A stretch of 6,120 nt of DNA, from the NCBI GenBank assembly GCA_050257395.1, contig JBLMWU010000090.1, positions 1 to 6,120 of the forward strand, given 5' to 3'. Of this stretch, positions 5,145-6,120 are shown in pieces. The notes beneath the pieces were generated by a model. It did not search any database, was not told the DNA's origin, and saw only the letters and a list, made by a program, of their open reading frames with translations. Position numbers and translations under genes: made by a program. The stretch comes from JAIRTY01 sp050257395 (lineage in GTDB: Bacteria > Actinomycetota > Actinomycetes > Streptosporangiales > Streptosporangiaceae). The stretch's first letter is position 1; each line of letters begins with the position of its first letter.

Positions 5145-6120
5145 CGGCCGGCCACCGTGGCAGGCATCCTGACCAGCCGGAATGCAGGCTCCGCGGGCCT
5201 GGCGACGTCCAGGCCTATGACCTGGCTGGCGTCGCAGATGCCCGGGTGCCGATGGGTGACGCAGATGATCGTGCGCCCGGCCAGGGGGCCGCGGATGACG
5301 TCGCCGATCGCGGCGGCGGCGGCGGGAGCCAGGTGGGCGGTGGGCTCGTCGAGCAGCAGCAGCGGGGCGTCCCGCAGGAACGCCCGGGCCAGGGCGAGCT
5401 GCTGGCGCTGCCCCGCCGACAGCTCGGCCGCGCGTTCCCCGAGCGGGGTGTCGTAGCCGTGGGGGAGCGATCCGATGAACGCCGCCGCTCCGGCCAGCCG
5501 GGCAGCCTCCTCGATGGCGGTCCTGGAGGCGCCGGGCCGGCCGAGGGCGATGTTGTCGGCCACCGAGCCGCTGAACAGCCGTGGGTGCTGGGGCACCCAG
5601 GAGATCTGGGCGCGCCACGGGTCCACGGGGACGGCGGCCAGGTCGGTTCCGGCGGCGCGGACGGTTCCCGAGGTGGGTTCGGTGAACCTCAGCAGCAGCC
5701 GCAGCAGCGTGGTCTTCCCCGCGCCGCTCGGCCCGGTGAGCATGATCAGTTCGCCGGGGCCGATGGTCAGGCTGAGCCGGGCTAGGGCTGGGTGGTCGCG
5801 ACCGGGATAGGCCACGGTCACCCGGTCCAGGCTGATCGTGGCTGAGCGCAGGTCGGGAACCGGTGCCCGCGGGCCACGCGAGGGGATTATGGCTGGCAAC
5901 GGGGTGTCCAGGATCTGGAAGACGCTCTCGGCGGCGGCGCTGCCCTCCGCGCTGGCGTGGTACTGGGCGGCGACGGCGCGCAGCGGCAGGTAGGCCTCAG
6001 GGGTGAGCAGCAGCACCAGCAGCGCGGCCTGGTACGGCATGTGCCCGTACAGCAGCCGCAGCCCGGTCTCGACCGCGACCAGGGCGGTGGCCAGGGCCGC
6101 GGACAGCTCCAGCACCAGCG
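5141..6120 (-). CDS. cydD: Thiol reductant / haem ABC exporter subunit CydD, C-terminal part (5' end outside window)
   Basis: The other half of the CydDC heterodimer, cut by the right edge: 325 residues are visible, counting from the CTG at 6118-6116, and roughly the first 230 or more, with most of the membrane domain, are missing. Visible are the last transmembrane segments and the CydD-type loop LTPEAYLPLRAVAAQYHAS (38-56). The nucleotide-binding domain follows with Walker A GPSGAGKT (129-136), Q-loop Q177 (WVPQHPRLF), signature LSAGQRQ (233-239), Walker B LLLLDEPTAHL with E258, and H-loop H289. LSAGQ instead of LSGGQ is usual in CydD and is not a defect. The frame is open through the edge, so the GTG at 6115 is an internal valine, not a start. 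The TGA at 5143-5141 overlaps the cydC ATG. Here cydD and cydC are separate genes, whereas some actinobacteria carry a fused cydCD. Structural genes cydAB, if adjacent, would lie beyond the right edge. Confidence 0.93.
   Translation of the reverse strand, partial: LVLELSAALATALVAVETGLRLLYGHMPYQAALLVLLLTPEAYLPLRAVAAQYHASAEGSAAAESVFQILDTPLPAIIPSRGPRAPVPDLRSATISLDRVTVAYPGRDHPALARLSLTIGPGELIMLTGPSGAGKTTLLRLLLRFTEPTSGTVRAAGTDLAAVPVDPWRAQISWVPQHPRLFSGSVADNIALGRPGASRTAIEEAARLAGAAAFIGSLPHGYDTPLGERAAELSAGQRQQLALARAFLRDAPLLLLDEPTAHLAPAAAAAIGDVIRGPLAGRTIICVTHRHPGICDASQVIGLDVARPAEPAFRLVRMPATVAGR

Noticed and set aside
3592..5353. A 23-base exact repeat at 3592-3614 and 5331-5353
   Set aside because: Both copies encode the Walker B stretch LDEPTAHL in the homologous ATPase domains of CydC and CydD. 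Shared ancestry and codon bias explain it; it is not a mobile or regulatory repeat.
5141..5618. Long minus-strand open frame upstream of the cydC ATG, which could suggest a larger fused protein
   Set aside because: The stretch 5145-5618 is an alternate frame over the CydD ATPase domain. CydD is clearly coded in the other frame and ends at 5141, and the cydC start by homology is ATG 5144.
5141..6120. LSAGQ instead of LSGGQ in the CydD signature, as a sign of a degenerate ATP site
   Set aside because: LSAGQ is the common form in CydD, and Walker A, Q-loop, catalytic Glu and H-loop His are all present.

Overview
The window is G+C-rich DNA, about two-thirds or more G+C by eye, with strong G/C preference at third codon positions. 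Actinobacterial signs are the gene types (CydDC transporter, large LuxR regulators of the MalT/LAL type), the HTH subtype and the codon use. I cannot name a genus. I find no tRNA, rRNA, CRISPR array, transposase or integrase. All gaps between genes are short: 52, 118 and 207 bases.

Layout from left to right. Bases 1-252 (+) are the C-terminal end of a LuxR-type regulator that begins outside the window. Converging on it is a 119-residue carboxymuconolactone decarboxylase (CMD) family gene at 305-664 (-). Upstream of that on the same strand is a complete MalT/LAL-type ATP-binding LuxR regulator at 783-3050 (-). Its DNA-binding domain is about half identical to that of the fragment at the left edge, so two related regulators bracket the CMD gene. 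Further right are cydC (3258-5144, -) and the 3' part of cydD (5141 to the right edge, -). These two are joined by an ATGA stop/start overlap and encode the two halves of the heterodimeric CydDC ABC transporter needed for cytochrome bd assembly.

The cydDC pair is almost certainly one transcription unit. It probably ends at a hairpin that straddles the cydC stop codon. The regulator gene has its own 207-base upstream region with an 11-base direct repeat, and probably its own promoter. The CMD gene is 118 bases downstream of the regulator and has a very strong ribosome binding site. Two mutually exclusive hairpins next to that site could expose or hide it.

The known part is ordinary: a respiratory or redox-related transporter, a one-component regulator and a small CMD protein. 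The parts most worth a second look are non-coding: the alternative hairpins in the CMD leader, the direct repeats upstream of the regulator, and the cydC tail, which looks like read-through into former intergenic DNA. I see no convincing wholly new system here.
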